A DNA stretch of 64,000 nucleotides from Ornithinimicrobium flavum (GTDB lineage: Bacteria; Actinomycetota; Actinomycetes; Actinomycetales; Dermatophilaceae), in assembly GCF_004526345.1 (NCBI RefSeq), contig NZ_CP038213.1, positions 2,170,001-2,234,000 of the forward strand, read 5' to 3'. Positions 1 to 8,622 of the stretch are shown here, one piece after another. The notes beneath the pieces were generated by a model, which was given only the letters and a program-made list of their open reading frames with translations, was not told the DNA's origin and did no database searches. Numbering within the stretch: the first letter of the stretch is position 1; each line of letters begins with the position of its first letter. The position numbers and the translations under genes were made by a program.

Positions 1-755
1 CGCAGCTCGTGGGTGCGCACGCGGAAACGCTCGGCCTCCTCGTCCTCGCGCCCCATCGCCTTGACGACCATGCCCGCCTCGAAGGACTCGTGGGCCACCT
101 CGGCGACCTCGGCCCGCAGCTGCTGGGCCTTGGTGATGCGGGGGGACATGAAGCGCTGGAAGACGAGGTTGGCCGCGAACAGGCCCGGGAAGACGAGCAG
201 CCCGATGAAGGCCAGGAAGGGGTCGACCAGGACCATCATCACCCCGGCGATGACGAGCATGACGATGACCCCGATCGCCATCGGCAGGGGGTTGAACACC
301 TGCCAGGTGGCCTCGACGTCGGCGTGCGCGTTGGACAGCAGCTGACCCGACGGGTGCGCGTGGTGCCAGGAGAGGGGGAGCCTGAGGTACTGCCGGGTGA
401 CGTCCCGGCGGTAGCGGGCCTGCAGGTTGAAGCCGGCGATGGTGGCCCAGACCCGGCGCAGGATGACGCCGACGACGTTGACGGCCAGGACGCCCAGCAG
501 GACCCCCAGGATCGTCCACAGCCCGACGGCCTCGACCCGCCGCGCGGCGACGGCCGGCGCGATCACGCCGTCGGTGACCCACCCGATCGCCCACGCCGTG
601 CCCACGGTGGCACCGGCCCACAGGACGGACCCGACCACCGCCACGACGACCGGCCGTGGCTCGGCCTTCATGCCGCCCCAGATGACGCCCAGCCCGCGAC
701 GCAGCACGGCGCGGGTGGGGGCCGGACGGGGGACGGGCGGACTGGTCGTGGACAT
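1..755 (-). CDS. ABC exporter half, N-terminal membrane domain (partial, cut by window edge)
   Basis: An open frame starts with ATG at 755 and runs off the left edge after 251 codons. The visible part is an ABC_membrane (type IV exporter) domain: hydrophobic segments at about residues 34-55, 75-97 and 155-200, and the intracellular loop VVKAMGREDEEAERF near residue 230, typical of MsbA/BmrA-like half-transporters in which a helix follows 'ESFEAGMVVKA'. The ATPase domain would lie beyond the window. The start is preceded by GGAGG 11 nt upstream, a somewhat long spacing. The gene is divergent from the next gene. Substrate unknown. The family call is firm; function beyond export is not inferable. 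Confidence 0.8.
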   Translation of the reverse strand, partial: MSTTSPPVPRPAPTRAVLRRGLGVIWGGMKAEPRPVVVAVVGSVLWAGATVGTAWAIGWVTDGVIAPAVAARRVEAVGLWTILGVLLGVLAVNVVGVILRRVWATIAGFNLQARYRRDVTRQYLRLPLSWHHAHPSGQLLSNAHADVEATWQVFNPLPMAIGVIVMLVIAGVMMVLVDPFLAFIGLLVFPGLFAANLVFQRFMSPRITKAQQLRAEVAEVAHESFEAGMVVKAMGREDEEAERFRVRTHEL

Positions 756-817
756 CGTGAGGTCGGCCTCCGGGGTCGCGGGTGGGGGTGGCTGACCCCG
801 GTGGCAGACGACGTCCG

Positions 818-823
818 ATCATA
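818..823 (-). promoter_or_regulatory. candidate -10 box (TATGAT) for the ABC exporter gene
   Basis: Minus-strand TATGAT lies about 60 nt upstream of the start codon at 755, in the 147-bp divergent gap 756-902. No convincing -35 box is seen 16-18 nt upstream, so this rests on the -10 alone. Nothing else recognisable lies in the gap. Confidence 0.35.
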
Positions 824-902
824 GGGTCCCCGCACCAGTCTCCCACGGCCGGCCTGCCGCCCGGCCGTCGAGGAGGCCCCCGCCGCGTGGTGAGATAGGT
901 GC

Positions 903-1550
903 ATGTCCTCCCCCGCCGCCCCGCTCCGCCAGCTCATCGCCGAGACCGCGACCCGCCTGGGCCCGGACGCTCCCACGCTGTGCGACCCGTGGGACGTGCG
1001 CGCGCTGCTCGCCCACCTGGTCGTGCGCGAGTCCCGCCCCGACGCCCTGCCGGGGATCGGTCTCCCGGTGCCGGCGCTGCAACGGCACACCGCGTCGGTG
1101 CAGGAGTCGGTGGCCGCGGGGAGCTTCCCCCGGCTGGTCGCGACGTTCGGCGCCGGCCCGGCGCCCTGGTGGCCGACCCGGCTGCCCGTGCTGGACGGTC
1201 TGGTCAACACCGCCGAGCTGGCCGTCCACCTCGAGGACATGGTGCGGGCGCAGCCGGGCTGGGAGCCCACCGAGCTCCCGCCGGAGGTCCAGGCGGCCCT
1301 GTGGCGCACGCTGCGCGGCGCCGGCCGGATGCTCTACGCCTCGGCACCCACCGGGGTGGTGGCGGTGGCCGAGGGACACGGGCGGGTCGCCCTGCGCCGT
1401 CCCCCGGGTGAGTCCGGCACGGTCGTGCTGCGCGGCACCCCCCTGGAGCTGCTGCTCCACGCATTCGGCCGGGACGGTGTGGCCCGGGTGACCGTGGAGG
1501 GCGAGGAGGAGGACGTCGCCGCGCTGGCGGCCCACCGGCGCGGCGCCTGA
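903..1550 (+). CDS. TIGR03085-type DinB-fold protein
   Basis: The 215-residue protein resembles the actinobacterial TIGR03083/TIGR03085 group (mycothiol-dependent maleylpyruvate isomerase N-terminal, DinB-like four-helix fold). Signs are the N-terminal 'LCDPWDVRALLAHLVVRE' segment with the conserved His, the mid-protein 'NTAELAVHLEDMVRAQ' helix carrying the second His/Asp metal site, and the length of about 210 residues usual for this group. The physiological substrate of these proteins is unknown. The ATG at 903 fits the family N-terminus; no strong ribosome-binding site precedes it. The following gene begins 4 nt after its stop, so the two are probably co-transcribed. Confidence 0.75.
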   Translation: MSSPAAPLRQLIAETATRLGPDAPTLCDPWDVRALLAHLVVRESRPDALPGIGLPVPALQRHTASVQESVAAGSFPRLVATFGAGPAPWWPTRLPVLDGLVNTAELAVHLEDMVRAQPGWEPTELPPEVQAALWRTLRGAGRMLYASAPTGVVAVAEGHGRVALRRPPGESGTVVLRGTPLELLLHAFGRDGVARVTVEGEEEDVAALAAHRRGA

Positions 1551-1554
1551 GGGT

Positions 1555-2196
1555 ATGCCGTCCTCCGCCCGACGCGGTCCGGCGCGGCCCTTCGTGCTGG
1601 CGCTGGACGGGCGCAGCGGGGCGGGCAAGACCGAGCTCGCGGCGCGGCTGTCGGCCGAGCTCGCGCTCCGGGACCGTCGGTGCGTGGTGGTCCACCTCGA
1701 CGACCTCTACCCGGGGTGGGACGGCCTGGCCGACGCCCTCCCCGGACTCTGCTCGGACGTGCTCGGCCCGCTGCGGGCGGGGAGCCCGGGACGGTACCGG
1801 TCCTGGGACTGGCACGCCGGACGACCGGGACCGGTCCGGACGGTCCGGCCCGCCCCGGTGGTGCTGGTCGAGGGCGTCGGCGCCGGGGCGGTGCCCTGCG
1901 CGGACCTGGTCGACCTGCGCGTGTGGCTCGAGGTCGAGGAGGAGGTGCGCCGGCGGCGGGCCCTGGAACGTGACGGCGACGTCCTCGCCCCCCACTGGCA
2001 GGACTGGGCGGCCCAGGAGGAGCGGCTCTTCGCCCGTCGGGGCGGGCGGGACCGTGCCGACGTGGTGCTGCGGGACGGGGGGCCGGTGGCGGTGACCACC
2101 CTGGCCGCCCGGGTGGACCGGGAGGCGGGCCCGGCGCGAGAAGGGCCCGGGACTCCCCCCGGGGAGGATCAGCCCAGGCCCCCGGGGCTCTCCTGA
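1555..2196 (+). CDS. P-loop nucleoside kinase-like protein
   Basis: The 213-residue protein opens with a Walker A motif, GRSGAGKT at residues 19-26, followed by 'VVVHLDDLYPGWDGL', which matches the uridine-kinase/phosphoribulokinase-like P-loop group where the Asp-Asp-Phe/Leu-Tyr segment follows strand 2. 'VVLVEGVGAG' marks the next strand and 'LEVEEEVRRRRALERDG' resembles the lid helix. No experimentally defined substrate can be assigned; it is commonly annotated as uridine kinase-like. It starts 4 nt downstream of the previous stop. Its 3' end overlaps the convergent PH-domain gene by 28 bp. Confidence 0.6.
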   Translation: MPSSARRGPARPFVLALDGRSGAGKTELAARLSAELALRDRRCVVVHLDDLYPGWDGLADALPGLCSDVLGPLRAGSPGRYRSWDWHAGRPGPVRTVRPAPVVLVEGVGAGAVPCADLVDLRVWLEVEEEVRRRRALERDGDVLAPHWQDWAAQEERLFARRGGRDRADVVLRDGGPVAVTTLAARVDREAGPAREGPGTPPGEDQPRPPGLS

Positions 2197-2663
2197 CGGG
2201 AGGAGTGGTGCTGGATGAGGGCCGCGAGGCGGGCCGCGTCGCGACGGGCCCGCTCACCGTCGGCCCGCTGGATCGCCATCACGGCGACCTCCTCGGTATC
2301 GGTCAGCTCCAGCACCGCCCACGGCCCACCCTGCGCGAAGCCGACCCGGAGGATCTGCGACCACTCGAGGTCCCGGCTCCGCACGAGGTTGACCACCCGC
2401 AGCCCCTGCGGCGAGGGGAGGGCACGGATCAGGGCGTACCTCCAGAGGAACCCGCCCATCACCAGGCCGACGAGGAAGATGAGGACGCGGTTGAGCGTGT
2501 CCAGCTCCGCGGGGGCGTTGATGTGGGCCGGGGCCAGGATCGCGACGAGGCCGAAGACGAGGACCGAGAGCACCGCCATGACCCGACCCACCCAGGCCCC
2601 GACGACGGGGCGGAAGGGGGCGTAGGGCTCCGGAGGGCGCGGCGCGCGCTGCTGCTCGCTCAC
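2169..2663 (-). CDS. PH-domain-like membrane protein
   Basis: The 164-residue protein starts at a GTG (2663) that overlaps the upstream pnuC stop as GTGA, so translation is probably coupled. Two hydrophobic segments ('VMAVLSVLVFGLVAILAP' and 'VLIFLVGLVMGGFLWRYAL') are followed by a cytoplasmic module of about 80 residues with the bacterial PH (bPH) pattern: 'GLRVVNLVRSRDLEWSQI...GGPWAVLELTD', in which the conserved Trp follows the 'r.l.W..I' strand. Such proteins are widespread in Actinomycetota and have no agreed function. A longer in-frame extension exists upstream but lies inside pnuC and was rejected. Confidence 0.7.
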   Translation of the reverse strand: MSEQQRAPRPPEPYAPFRPVVGAWVGRVMAVLSVLVFGLVAILAPAHINAPAELDTLNRVLIFLVGLVMGGFLWRYALIRALPSPQGLRVVNLVRSRDLEWSQILRVGFAQGGPWAVLELTDTEEVAVMAIQRADGERARRDAARLAALIQHHSSRQESPGGLG

Positions 2664-3391
2664 CGGACCAGGGTACGTGCCCCGTCCTCCGGGGCGGGCC
2701 CGGCCCCGGTGATCGAGGGCTCGGCCTCCTCGTCCCGGGCCGCCCTGCGCCAGACGACGAATCCCCACAGGACGAAGGCGCCGTAGACGGCGTACAGGAC
2801 GGCCGACGGGTAGTAGCCCGAGCTCCACAGCAGGGGCACCCCCACGATGTCGACGGCGATCCAGACCAACCAGAAGTCGACCCAGCCCCGGGCCATCGCG
2901 AAGGTGGCGAGGATCGAGCCGACGAAGATCCAGGCGTCGGTCCAGTAGTACCACCGCGGGGCCGGCCAGCCGGCGCCCACCTGGGCGAAGATCCACTGGC
3001 ACAGCACGAGCAGGACGAGGGCGAGCAGCAGGTAGAGGGCCCGCTCCCGGCCGGTCGCCCACCGGGGCGTGATGGCCGGCGCCCCGTGCTCGCGGTGCCG
3101 CCGCGAGCGGTTCCACCGCCACCAGCCGTAGACGCTGGTGGCGATGAAGAAGACCTGGCGCGAGGCCTGTCCGAAGAGGCTGTGCTCCTGCGGGTTGGAG
3201 AACCACACCCCCATGAAGACGGTGAAGAGCAGGGCGTTGCCGATGATGCCCACCGGCCAGGCCCAGACGGTGCGTCGCATGCCGAGGACGGCCGAGGCCA
3301 GCCCGAAGGCGTTGCCGACCACCTCCCGCCACGCGATGGTGTGGCCGGCCACGGTGAGCTCGGCGTAGAAGATGTCGTTCCAGACGTCCAC
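2660..3391 (-). CDS. pnuC: PnuC-family vitamin transporter, probably riboflavin (PnuX/RibM-like)
   Basis: The 243-residue membrane protein has about seven hydrophobic segments and PnuC signatures: 'FGLASAVLGMRRTVWAWPVGI' (in part), 'FFIATSVYGWWRWNR' and 'YYWTDAWIFVGSILATFAM'. The family imports nicotinamide riboside, thiamine or riboflavin by facilitated diffusion coupled to intracellular phosphorylation. An FMN-riboswitch-like leader lies upstream. In actinobacteria such leaders precede the riboflavin members (PnuX/RibM), so riboflavin is my preferred substrate; that is inference. The GTG start at 3391 has AAGGA seven nt upstream. It overlaps the PH-domain gene by 4 bp and follows rpe on the same strand. 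Confidence 0.8.
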   Translation of the reverse strand: MDVWNDIFYAELTVAGHTIAWREVVGNAFGLASAVLGMRRTVWAWPVGIIGNALLFTVFMGVWFSNPQEHSLFGQASRQVFFIATSVYGWWRWNRSRRHREHGAPAITPRWATGRERALYLLLALVLLVLCQWIFAQVGAGWPAPRWYYWTDAWIFVGSILATFAMARGWVDFWLVWIAVDIVGVPLLWSSGYYPSAVLYAVYGAFVLWGFVVWRRAARDEEAEPSITGAGPAPEDGARTLVR

Positions 3392-3410
3392 GTCCGTCCT
3401 TCCGGATCAG

Positions 3411-3436
3411 GACGAGACGGGGGACCCCCGCTCGTC
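3411..3436 (-). promoter_or_regulatory. hairpin between aptamer-like leader and pnuC
   Basis: An imperfect inverted repeat (GACGAG plus CGGGG against CCCCG plus a one-base bulge plus CTCGTC) gives about 11 pairs ending 9 nt before the pnuC Shine-Dalgarno region. It has no U-tract. It could act as a terminator, as an expression-platform hairpin, or simply as a stable leader stem. Confidence 0.5.
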
Positions 3437-3464
3437 GGGTGCGGGCGCCGTGGTCGTGCTGCGG

Positions 3465-3515
3465 CCGGGTCGCGGACTGTCACCGCCGGCTCGGACTTTC
3501 ACCCACCCCGGAGCA
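3465..3515 (-). promoter_or_regulatory. FMN riboswitch (RFN)-like 5' half aptamer
   Basis: Reading the minus strand from 3515, the leader contains GGGTGAAAGTCCGAGCCGG followed by CGGTGACAGTCCGCGACCC. This matches the conserved P1-P2-P3-P4 part of FMN riboswitches (…GGGTGAAA..CC-ACCGGCGGT…AGTCCGCGACCCG). The usual 3' part (CCGAC-GGT-AAAGTCCGGATGGGAG) was searched by eye down to the start codon and is absent; a hairpin occupies that place. It is therefore either a truncated or degenerate aptamer or a divergent variant. Riboswitch identity is supported by the downstream vitamin transporter. Confidence 0.6.
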
Positions 3516-3550
3516 CGTGTGCACCCACGAGGGTACTCCTCCCGCGGCGA

Positions 3551-4222
3551 TCAGCCGCAGCGGTGGCGCGCGGCGATGCTCCGCAGCTCGGCGATGCGCC
3601 CGGCGACGTCGTCGGCGCCGTAGACCGCCGACCCGGCGACGAAGACGTCGGCCCCCGCCTCGACGCACTGCCCGATGGTGTCGGCCGACACGCCGCCGTC
3701 CACCTGGACCCAGATCTCCCCTCCCCGCCGTCGCACCGCCTCGCGCACCGCCCGCACCTTCGGCATCTGGTCGGCCATGAAGGATTGACCACCGAAACCC
3801 GGCTCCACGGTCATGACGAGCACCATGTCCACCTCGTCCAGCAGCTCCTCGTAGGGCTCGAAGGGGGTGCCCGGCTTGAGGGCGATGGCGGCGCGGGCAC
3901 CCTCGGCACGGATGGCCCGGGCCACCGCCACGGGGTCGCCCGCCGCCTCGACGTGGAAGGTCACCGACCGGGCTCCTGCCTCGGCGTACCCCGGCGCCCA
4001 GCGCTCCGGCTCGGCGATCATGAGGTGCGCGTCGATGGGCACCGGGCTCACCCGGGCGAGCGCCTCCACGACCGGTCGACCCAGGGTCAGGTTGGGCACG
4101 AAGTGGTTGTCCATGACGTCCACGTGCGCCCAGTCGGCGCTCTCGATGGCCCGCAGCTCGGCCTCCAGGTTGGCGAAGTCCGCGGCCAGGATCGACGGGC
4201 TGATCTGCAGCTGGGAGGTCAT
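3551..4222 (-). CDS. rpe: ribulose-phosphate 3-epimerase
   Basis: Interconverts ribulose 5-phosphate and xylulose 5-phosphate in the pentose phosphate pathway. At 223 residues it has the full TIM-barrel signature: '[13 protein letters not shown]' at the N-terminus, '[14 protein letters not shown]' and 'PIDAHLMI' supplying metal and catalytic His/Asp residues, '[13 protein letters not shown]' and 'VQVDGGVS' for phosphate binding. ATG at 4222. It lies 42 bp downstream of rsmB, in the fmt-rsmB-rpe order common in Actinomycetota. In many relatives the riboflavin genes follow directly; here only the pnuC leader follows. Confidence 0.96.
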   Translation of the reverse strand: MTSQLQISPSILAADFANLEAELRAIESADWAHVDVMDNHFVPNLTLGRPVVEALARVSPVPIDAHLMIAEPERWAPGYAEAGARSVTFHVEAAGDPVAVARAIRAEGARAAIALKPGTPFEPYEELLDEVDMVLVMTVEPGFGGQSFMADQMPKVRAVREAVRRRGGEIWVQVDGGVSADTIGQCVEAGADVFVAGSAVYGADDVAGRIAELRSIAARHRCG

Positions 4223-4264
4223 GGTGGCCAGCCTAACGAGCGTCGACCGGCCTGCTCCTGCGCC

Positions 4265-5752
4265 TCACCGGCGGCGCAGGAGGGCGACGAACATGCCGTC
4301 GGTGCCGTGGCGGTGGGGCCACAGCTGGGCCCACGGCTCGGCGTCGGTGCCACCGGTCCCGGTCAGCGGGGCCCCCTCGCGGTCCCGCAGCAGCGGCCGG
4401 ACGTCGACCAGCTCGACGTCGTCGCGACGCCTGAGGGTGTCGCGCACCACCAGCTGGGTCTCGGCCAGGTGCGGCGAGCAGGTGGCGTAGGCGACCAGAC
4501 CCCCCACCCGGGTGGCGTCGAGGGCGGAGGCCAGGAGGTCCCGCTGGAGCGGACCGAGCGTGGTGAGGTCGCTGGGCGAGCGCCGCCAGCGAGCCTCGGG
4601 TCGACGACGCAGGGCACCCAGCCCGGTGCAGGGGGCGTCGACGAGGACGCGGTCGTAGCCGCCCGGCTCGTCCCTCCCCACCTCGCGGCCGTCACCCACG
4701 CTGATCTCGACCCGCGCCCCCGCCCGCAGCGCCTCCGCCACGGTGTGCCGCACCAGCTCGGCACGGTGGGGACTGACCTCGTTGGCGCGCAGGCCGGCGC
4801 CGCGCTGCAGCGCCACCGCGGCCAGCAGACCGGCCTTGCCCCCCGGGCCGGCGCACAGGTCCAGCCACCGCTCGTCCCGGCCCGGCAGGGGGGTCTGCGC
4901 GAGGGCGAGGGTGAGCAGCTGGGAGCCGGCGTCCTGCACGGCGGCTCCGCCCTCGCGCACGGCTGCGAGACGGCCCGGGTCCCCCTGGGCGAGGGTCCAG
5001 GCCGTCGGGGCCAGCGGCGAGGGCTCGGCCCCGGCACGCAGGAGATCGTCCTCCGCCACCAGACCGGGCCGGGCGGCTAGGGTCAGCGGGCCGGGGGCGT
5101 TGTGGGCCGCGAGCAGGTCGGGCAGCTCGGACTCCGGTATGCCGCCGGCCAGCAGGGACCCGCGCAGGGCCCGCACCACCCAGACCGGGTGGGAGTGCTC
5201 CGCCGCGAGGCGCTCCAGGGGGTCGCTGAGACCCTCGGTGACCCGGTCGACCCACGCCTGGCGGTCCTGCTCGCTCACCCGGCGCAGCACGGCGTTGACG
5301 AAGCCTCCCGCGCCCTGGCTGACGTGCTGGCGGGCCAGGGCGACGGTGGCGCTCACCGCCGCGTGGGCCGGCACCCGCATCCCCAGCAGCTGGTGGACAC
5401 CCAGGCGCATCACGTCGCGCACCGGCGGGTCGATCCGGTCGACGGGGCGGTCGGCCGCCACCGCGATCACGCGGTCGTAGAGTCCCTGCATCCGCAGCGT
5501 GCCGTAGGTCAGCTCGGTGGCGAAGGCGGCGTCGCGCCCGGCGACCTGGGCCCGGCGCAGCGCGGCGGGCAGCTCGAGGTTGGCGAACGCCTCCTGGGTC
5601 TCCACCGCCCGCAGCACCTGGAAGGCCACCTCCCGGGCCGGGTCCCCGCTGCGCTGACGCTGCGCGGGCGCCTGGGCCGAGCGGCGACGAGGCCCACGCC
5701 GGGACCGGTCCGGTCCGCTCCCGCGACGCTCCTCACCGGGTCGCTCAGCCAT
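4265..5752 (-). CDS. rsmB: 16S rRNA m5C967 methyltransferase RsmB
   Basis: The 495-residue protein has an Arg-rich N-terminal tail, a NusB-like RNA-binding domain (about residues 45-175, beginning '[18 protein letters not shown]') and a Rossmann methyltransferase domain with the SAM motif '[17 protein letters not shown]'. The two NSUN/RsmB cysteines are present in '[15 protein letters not shown]' (catalytic PC motif) and '[12 protein letters not shown]' (TC motif). The ATG at 5752 overlaps the fmt stop by 8 bp, so coupling is likely. The open frame extends further upstream inside fmt, but the ATG with the family-like start is preferred. Confidence 0.92.
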   Translation of the reverse strand: MAERPGEERRGSGPDRSRRGPRRRSAQAPAQRQRSGDPAREVAFQVLRAVETQEAFANLELPAALRRAQVAGRDAAFATELTYGTLRMQGLYDRVIAVAADRPVDRIDPPVRDVMRLGVHQLLGMRVPAHAAVSATVALARQHVSQGAGGFVNAVLRRVSEQDRQAWVDRVTEGLSDPLERLAAEHSHPVWVVRALRGSLLAGGIPESELPDLLAAHNAPGPLTLAARPGLVAEDDLLRAGAEPSPLAPTAWTLAQGDPGRLAAVREGGAAVQDAGSQLLTLALAQTPLPGRDERWLDLCAGPGGKAGLLAAVALQRGAGLRANEVSPHRAELVRHTVAEALRAGARVEISVGDGREVGRDEPGGYDRVLVDAPCTGLGALRRRPEARWRRSPSDLTTLGPLQRDLLASALDATRVGGLVAYATCSPHLAETQLVVRDTLRRRDDVELVDVRPLLRDREGAPLTGTGGTDAEPWAQLWPHRHGTDGMFVALLRRR

Positions 5753-6680
5753 CGAACCGCTCCCCCGTCCCCGGTCGCACACCACGGGCCCAGTCCGCCG
5801 CCGCCATCTCCCTGCGGCCGTGGGGCTGCACACGGTCCAGCCGCACCGCACCGCCACCCGTGCCCACGAGCACGTCCTGCCGTCCGGCCAGGAGCTCACC
5901 TGGGGCCAGCTCCCGGTCGGACGGCGCGGGGGTCGGGCGCACCGGGCCCAGCTTGAGCCGCTCACCGCGCCAGGTCGTCCAGGCGCCCGGGGCCGGCGTG
6001 CAGGCCCGCACGAGCCGGTCGACGGCGTAGGACGGGCGGGCCCAGTCGACCCGCGCGTCGTCCACCCCCAGCTTCGGGGCGAGGCTGACCCCGTCCGCCG
6101 GCTGCGGCTCGGGGACGAGCATCCCCTGCTCGAGCCCGTCCATCGTCGCCACGAGCAGGTCCGCCCCGGCCAGCGCCAGGCGGTCCAGGAGGGCACCGCT
6201 GGTGTCCTCCGGGCGGATGGGCTCGGTGAGCCGACCCAGGACCGGGCCGGTGTCCAGCCCCTGCTCGAGTCGGAAGGTCACCGCTCCGGTGATGTCGTCG
6301 CCCGCGCGCACCGCGTGCTGGACGGGCGCCGCCCCGCGCCAGGCGGGCAGCAGCGAGAAGTGCAGGTTGACCCAGCCGTGCGCCGGCAGGGCGAGCAGGT
6401 GCGGGGGGACGAGAAGGCCGTAGGCGACGACCGCGCACGCGTCCGGCCCCCACTCCCGCAGGCGGTCGGCCATCTCGTCCCCGCGCAGGGTGTCCGGAGT
6501 CAGCACGGGCAGACCCGCCTGCTCGGCGACGCCACGGACCGGTGAGGGGCGCAGGGCACGCCCCCGCCCGGCCCTCGCGTCCGGCCGGGTCAGCACGCCG
6601 ACGACCTCGTGCCGGGACGCGAGCAGCGCCCGCAGGCTCGGCACCGCCGCCTCCGGTGTCCCCGCGAAGACGACCCTCAC
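5745..6680 (-). CDS. fmt: methionyl-tRNA formyltransferase
   Basis: Formylates initiator Met-tRNA with 10-formyl-THF. The 311 residues match family length. The N-terminus '[16 protein letters not shown]' is diagnostic. The catalytic Asn-His-Asp set is visible in '[20 protein letters not shown]', which contains the SLLPxxRG signature, and in '[11 protein letters not shown]'. The C-terminal tRNA-binding domain begins around residue 205. The GTG at 6680 has GGAGG at a six-nt spacing. Many bacteria have def immediately upstream; here the transporter cassette is upstream instead and def is not in the window. Confidence 0.95.
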   Translation of the reverse strand: MRVVFAGTPEAAVPSLRALLASRHEVVGVLTRPDARAGRGRALRPSPVRGVAEQAGLPVLTPDTLRGDEMADRLREWGPDACAVVAYGLLVPPHLLALPAHGWVNLHFSLLPAWRGAAPVQHAVRAGDDITGAVTFRLEQGLDTGPVLGRLTEPIRPEDTSGALLDRLALAGADLLVATMDGLEQGMLVPEPQPADGVSLAPKLGVDDARVDWARPSYAVDRLVRACTPAPGAWTTWRGERLKLGPVRPTPAPSDRELAPGELLAGRQDVLVGTGGGAVRLDRVQPHGRREMAAADWARGVRPGTGERFDG

Positions 6681-6741
6681 CGCATACCTCCGACCCTCAC
6701 CGGACGATCCTCACACACCGACCGGGCAGGTCCGCACCGTC

Positions 6742-6760
6742 CGACCCGCGGGCCGGGTCG
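6742..6760 (-). terminator. short GC hairpin between transporter ATPase and fmt
   Basis: CGACCCG and CGGGTCG arms of 7 bp flank a 5-base loop in the 106-bp gap 6681-6786. There is no T-run, as is usual for GC-rich actinobacteria. It is plausibly the end of the transporter transcript, but short. Confidence 0.4.
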
Positions 6761-6786
6761 CGTCGGCCCACGGCCACCCGACCTGC

Positions 6787-8622
6787 TCAGCGCCGGTCGG
6801 TGTCCGGCTCCCCGGCCTCCTCGGGTGAGACCTCGTCGTGCGCGGTGTAGGCGCTGTGGAAGGCACCCGCGTCGGTGTGCAGCTCCACGACCTCCTCGCC
6901 CTGCTCGCGCAGCAGCTCGTGGCGCTCGCGGCGGCGCCGGGCCTGCTCGATCGGGTCGGGGACGGGCGCGGCGGCGATGAGACGCTGGGTGTACTCCTCC
7001 CGGGGGTCCTCCATGATCTGGGCCCGCGGTCCGGCCTCGACGACCTTGCCGTTCTGCAGCACGACCACCTGGTGGGCGAGCAGGTCGATGACGGCCAGGT
7101 CGTGGGAGATGAAGAGGCAGGCGAAGCCGAACTGCTCCTGCAGGTCCGCGAAGATGCGCAGGACACGGGCCTGCACGGAGACGTCCAGCGCGGAGGTGGG
7201 CTCGTCGGCGACCAGCAGCTCGGGGTCCAGGACCAGCGCCCGGGCGACGGAGATGCGCTGACGCTGGCCGCCGGAGACCTCGTGGGGGTAGCGGTTGTAG
7301 ACCTCGCGGGGCAGTTCGACGGCGTCCAGCAGCTCGTAGACCTTGTTCTCCCGGGCCTTGCGGTCACCGACCTTGTGCACCACCATCGGCTCGGCGATGC
7401 AGTCGCCGATCGGCAGGCGGGGGTTGAGCGAGGCCGCCGGGTCCTGGAAGATGACGCCGATGCGCTTGCGCAGCGCCTTCTTCTCGGCCCGCGACATCGA
7501 GGTCATGTCCTGGCCCAGGAGCCGGAACTCGCCGCCGGCGGCCGGGATGAGCCCGAGGGCGCAGCGCCCGATGGTCGACTTGCCCGAGCCGGATTCCCCG
7601 ACCAGGCCGACGATCTCGCCCTGCCGCACCTGGAAGCTCACGTCGTCGACCGCCCGGAACGGCGGCTTGCCCAGGCGTTGGTACTCGATGACGAGGTTCT
7701 TCAGGTCGATGGCCAGGGGGGCGTCCGCGGCGACGTCCTCCTTGACGTGTATGCCCATCTGACCCCGGCCGTGACCCATGCGCGGCACCGAGTCGAGGAG
7801 CATCCGGGTGTAGTCGTGCTGGGGTCGGAGCAGGACCTCCTCCACGGTGCCGCGCTCGACGATCTCACCCTTGAACATCACGGCCACACGGTCCGCCATG
7901 TCGGCGACGACACCCATGTTGTGGGTGATGAGCAGGATGCCCGTGTTGAGCTTGTCCTTGAGGGAGCGCAGCAGGTCCAGGATGTCGGCCTGGACCGTGA
8001 CGTCCAGGGCTGTGGTCGGCTCGTCGGCGATGATGACCTTGGGGTCGCAGCTGATGGCGATGGCGATGACCACACGCTGACGCTGACCGCCGGACAGCTC
8101 GTGCGGGTACTTCTTCATCTGCCGCTCGGGCTCGGGGATGCCGACCATGGTGAGCAGCTCGACGGCCCGGTCCCAGGCGGCCTGGCCGCGGGCGACGCCG
8201 TGCAGCTCCATGGACTCCATCATCTGGGTGGCGATGGTCAGCACCGGGTTGAGCGCGGTCATCGGCTCCTGGAAGACCATGGCGATGTCGTTGCCGCGCA
8301 GTCGACGCATGCTCGCCTCGGGAAGCCGGCCCACCTCCTTCCCGGCCACGTCCACCAGGCCACCGATGGTGGCGTTGCTCGGCAGCAGCCGCATCGCGGT
8401 CATCGAGGTGACCGACTTGCCCGACCCGGACTCGCCCACGAGGGCGACGACCTCCCCCGGTCGCACCCGCAGGTCCACGCCCTTGACCGCGTGGACGCTG
8501 CCGAACTCGGTCCGGAACCGGACGTCGACGTCGCTGAAGGCGAGGACGACCTCCTCCCCCTCGGTGGGGGTCCCGGACCCGGAGAAGGTGGGGCCGTCGT
8601 AGTTCTCGGTCGTGGTCGTCAT
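6787..8622 (-). CDS. peptide ABC transporter, fused DppD-DppF-type ATPase
   Basis: The 611-residue protein is two nucleotide-binding domains in tandem. The first (about residues 25-290) has Walker A GESGSGKSVTSMT, signature ELSGGQRQRVVIA and 'IIADEPTTALDVT'. The second (about 320-560) has GESGSGKSTIGRC, 'VSGGQRQRISVARAL' and 'LLVADEPTSALDVS'. Both are followed by the oligopeptide-transporter C-terminal segment ('RPQHDYTRMLLDSVP', 'DPREEYTQRLIAAAP'). Such fusions energise dipeptide/oligopeptide/nickel importers. Its ATG shares one base with the stop of the upstream permease (TGATG). The acidic-basic tail after residue 560 is variable. Confidence 0.93.
   Translation of the reverse strand: MTTTTENYDGPTFSGSGTPTEGEEVVLAFSDVDVRFRTEFGSVHAVKGVDLRVRPGEVVALVGESGSGKSVTSMTAMRLLPSNATIGGLVDVAGKEVGRLPEASMRRLRGNDIAMVFQEPMTALNPVLTIATQMMESMELHGVARGQAAWDRAVELLTMVGIPEPERQMKKYPHELSGGQRQRVVIAIAISCDPKVIIADEPTTALDVTVQADILDLLRSLKDKLNTGILLITHNMGVVADMADRVAVMFKGEIVERGTVEEVLLRPQHDYTRMLLDSVPRMGHGRGQMGIHVKEDVAADAPLAIDLKNLVIEYQRLGKPPFRAVDDVSFQVRQGEIVGLVGESGSGKSTIGRCALGLIPAAGGEFRLLGQDMTSMSRAEKKALRKRIGVIFQDPAASLNPRLPIGDCIAEPMVVHKVGDRKARENKVYELLDAVELPREVYNRYPHEVSGGQRQRISVARALVLDPELLVADEPTSALDVSVQARVLRIFADLQEQFGFACLFISHDLAVIDLLAHQVVVLQNGKVVEAGPRAQIMEDPREEYTQRLIAAAPVPDPIEQARRRRERHELLREQGEEVVELHTDAGAFHSAYTAHDEVSPEEAGEPDTDRR

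Noticed and set aside
3086..5080. 664-codon plus-strand frame
   Set aside because: Spans pnuC, rpe and rsmB on the other strand; no domain.
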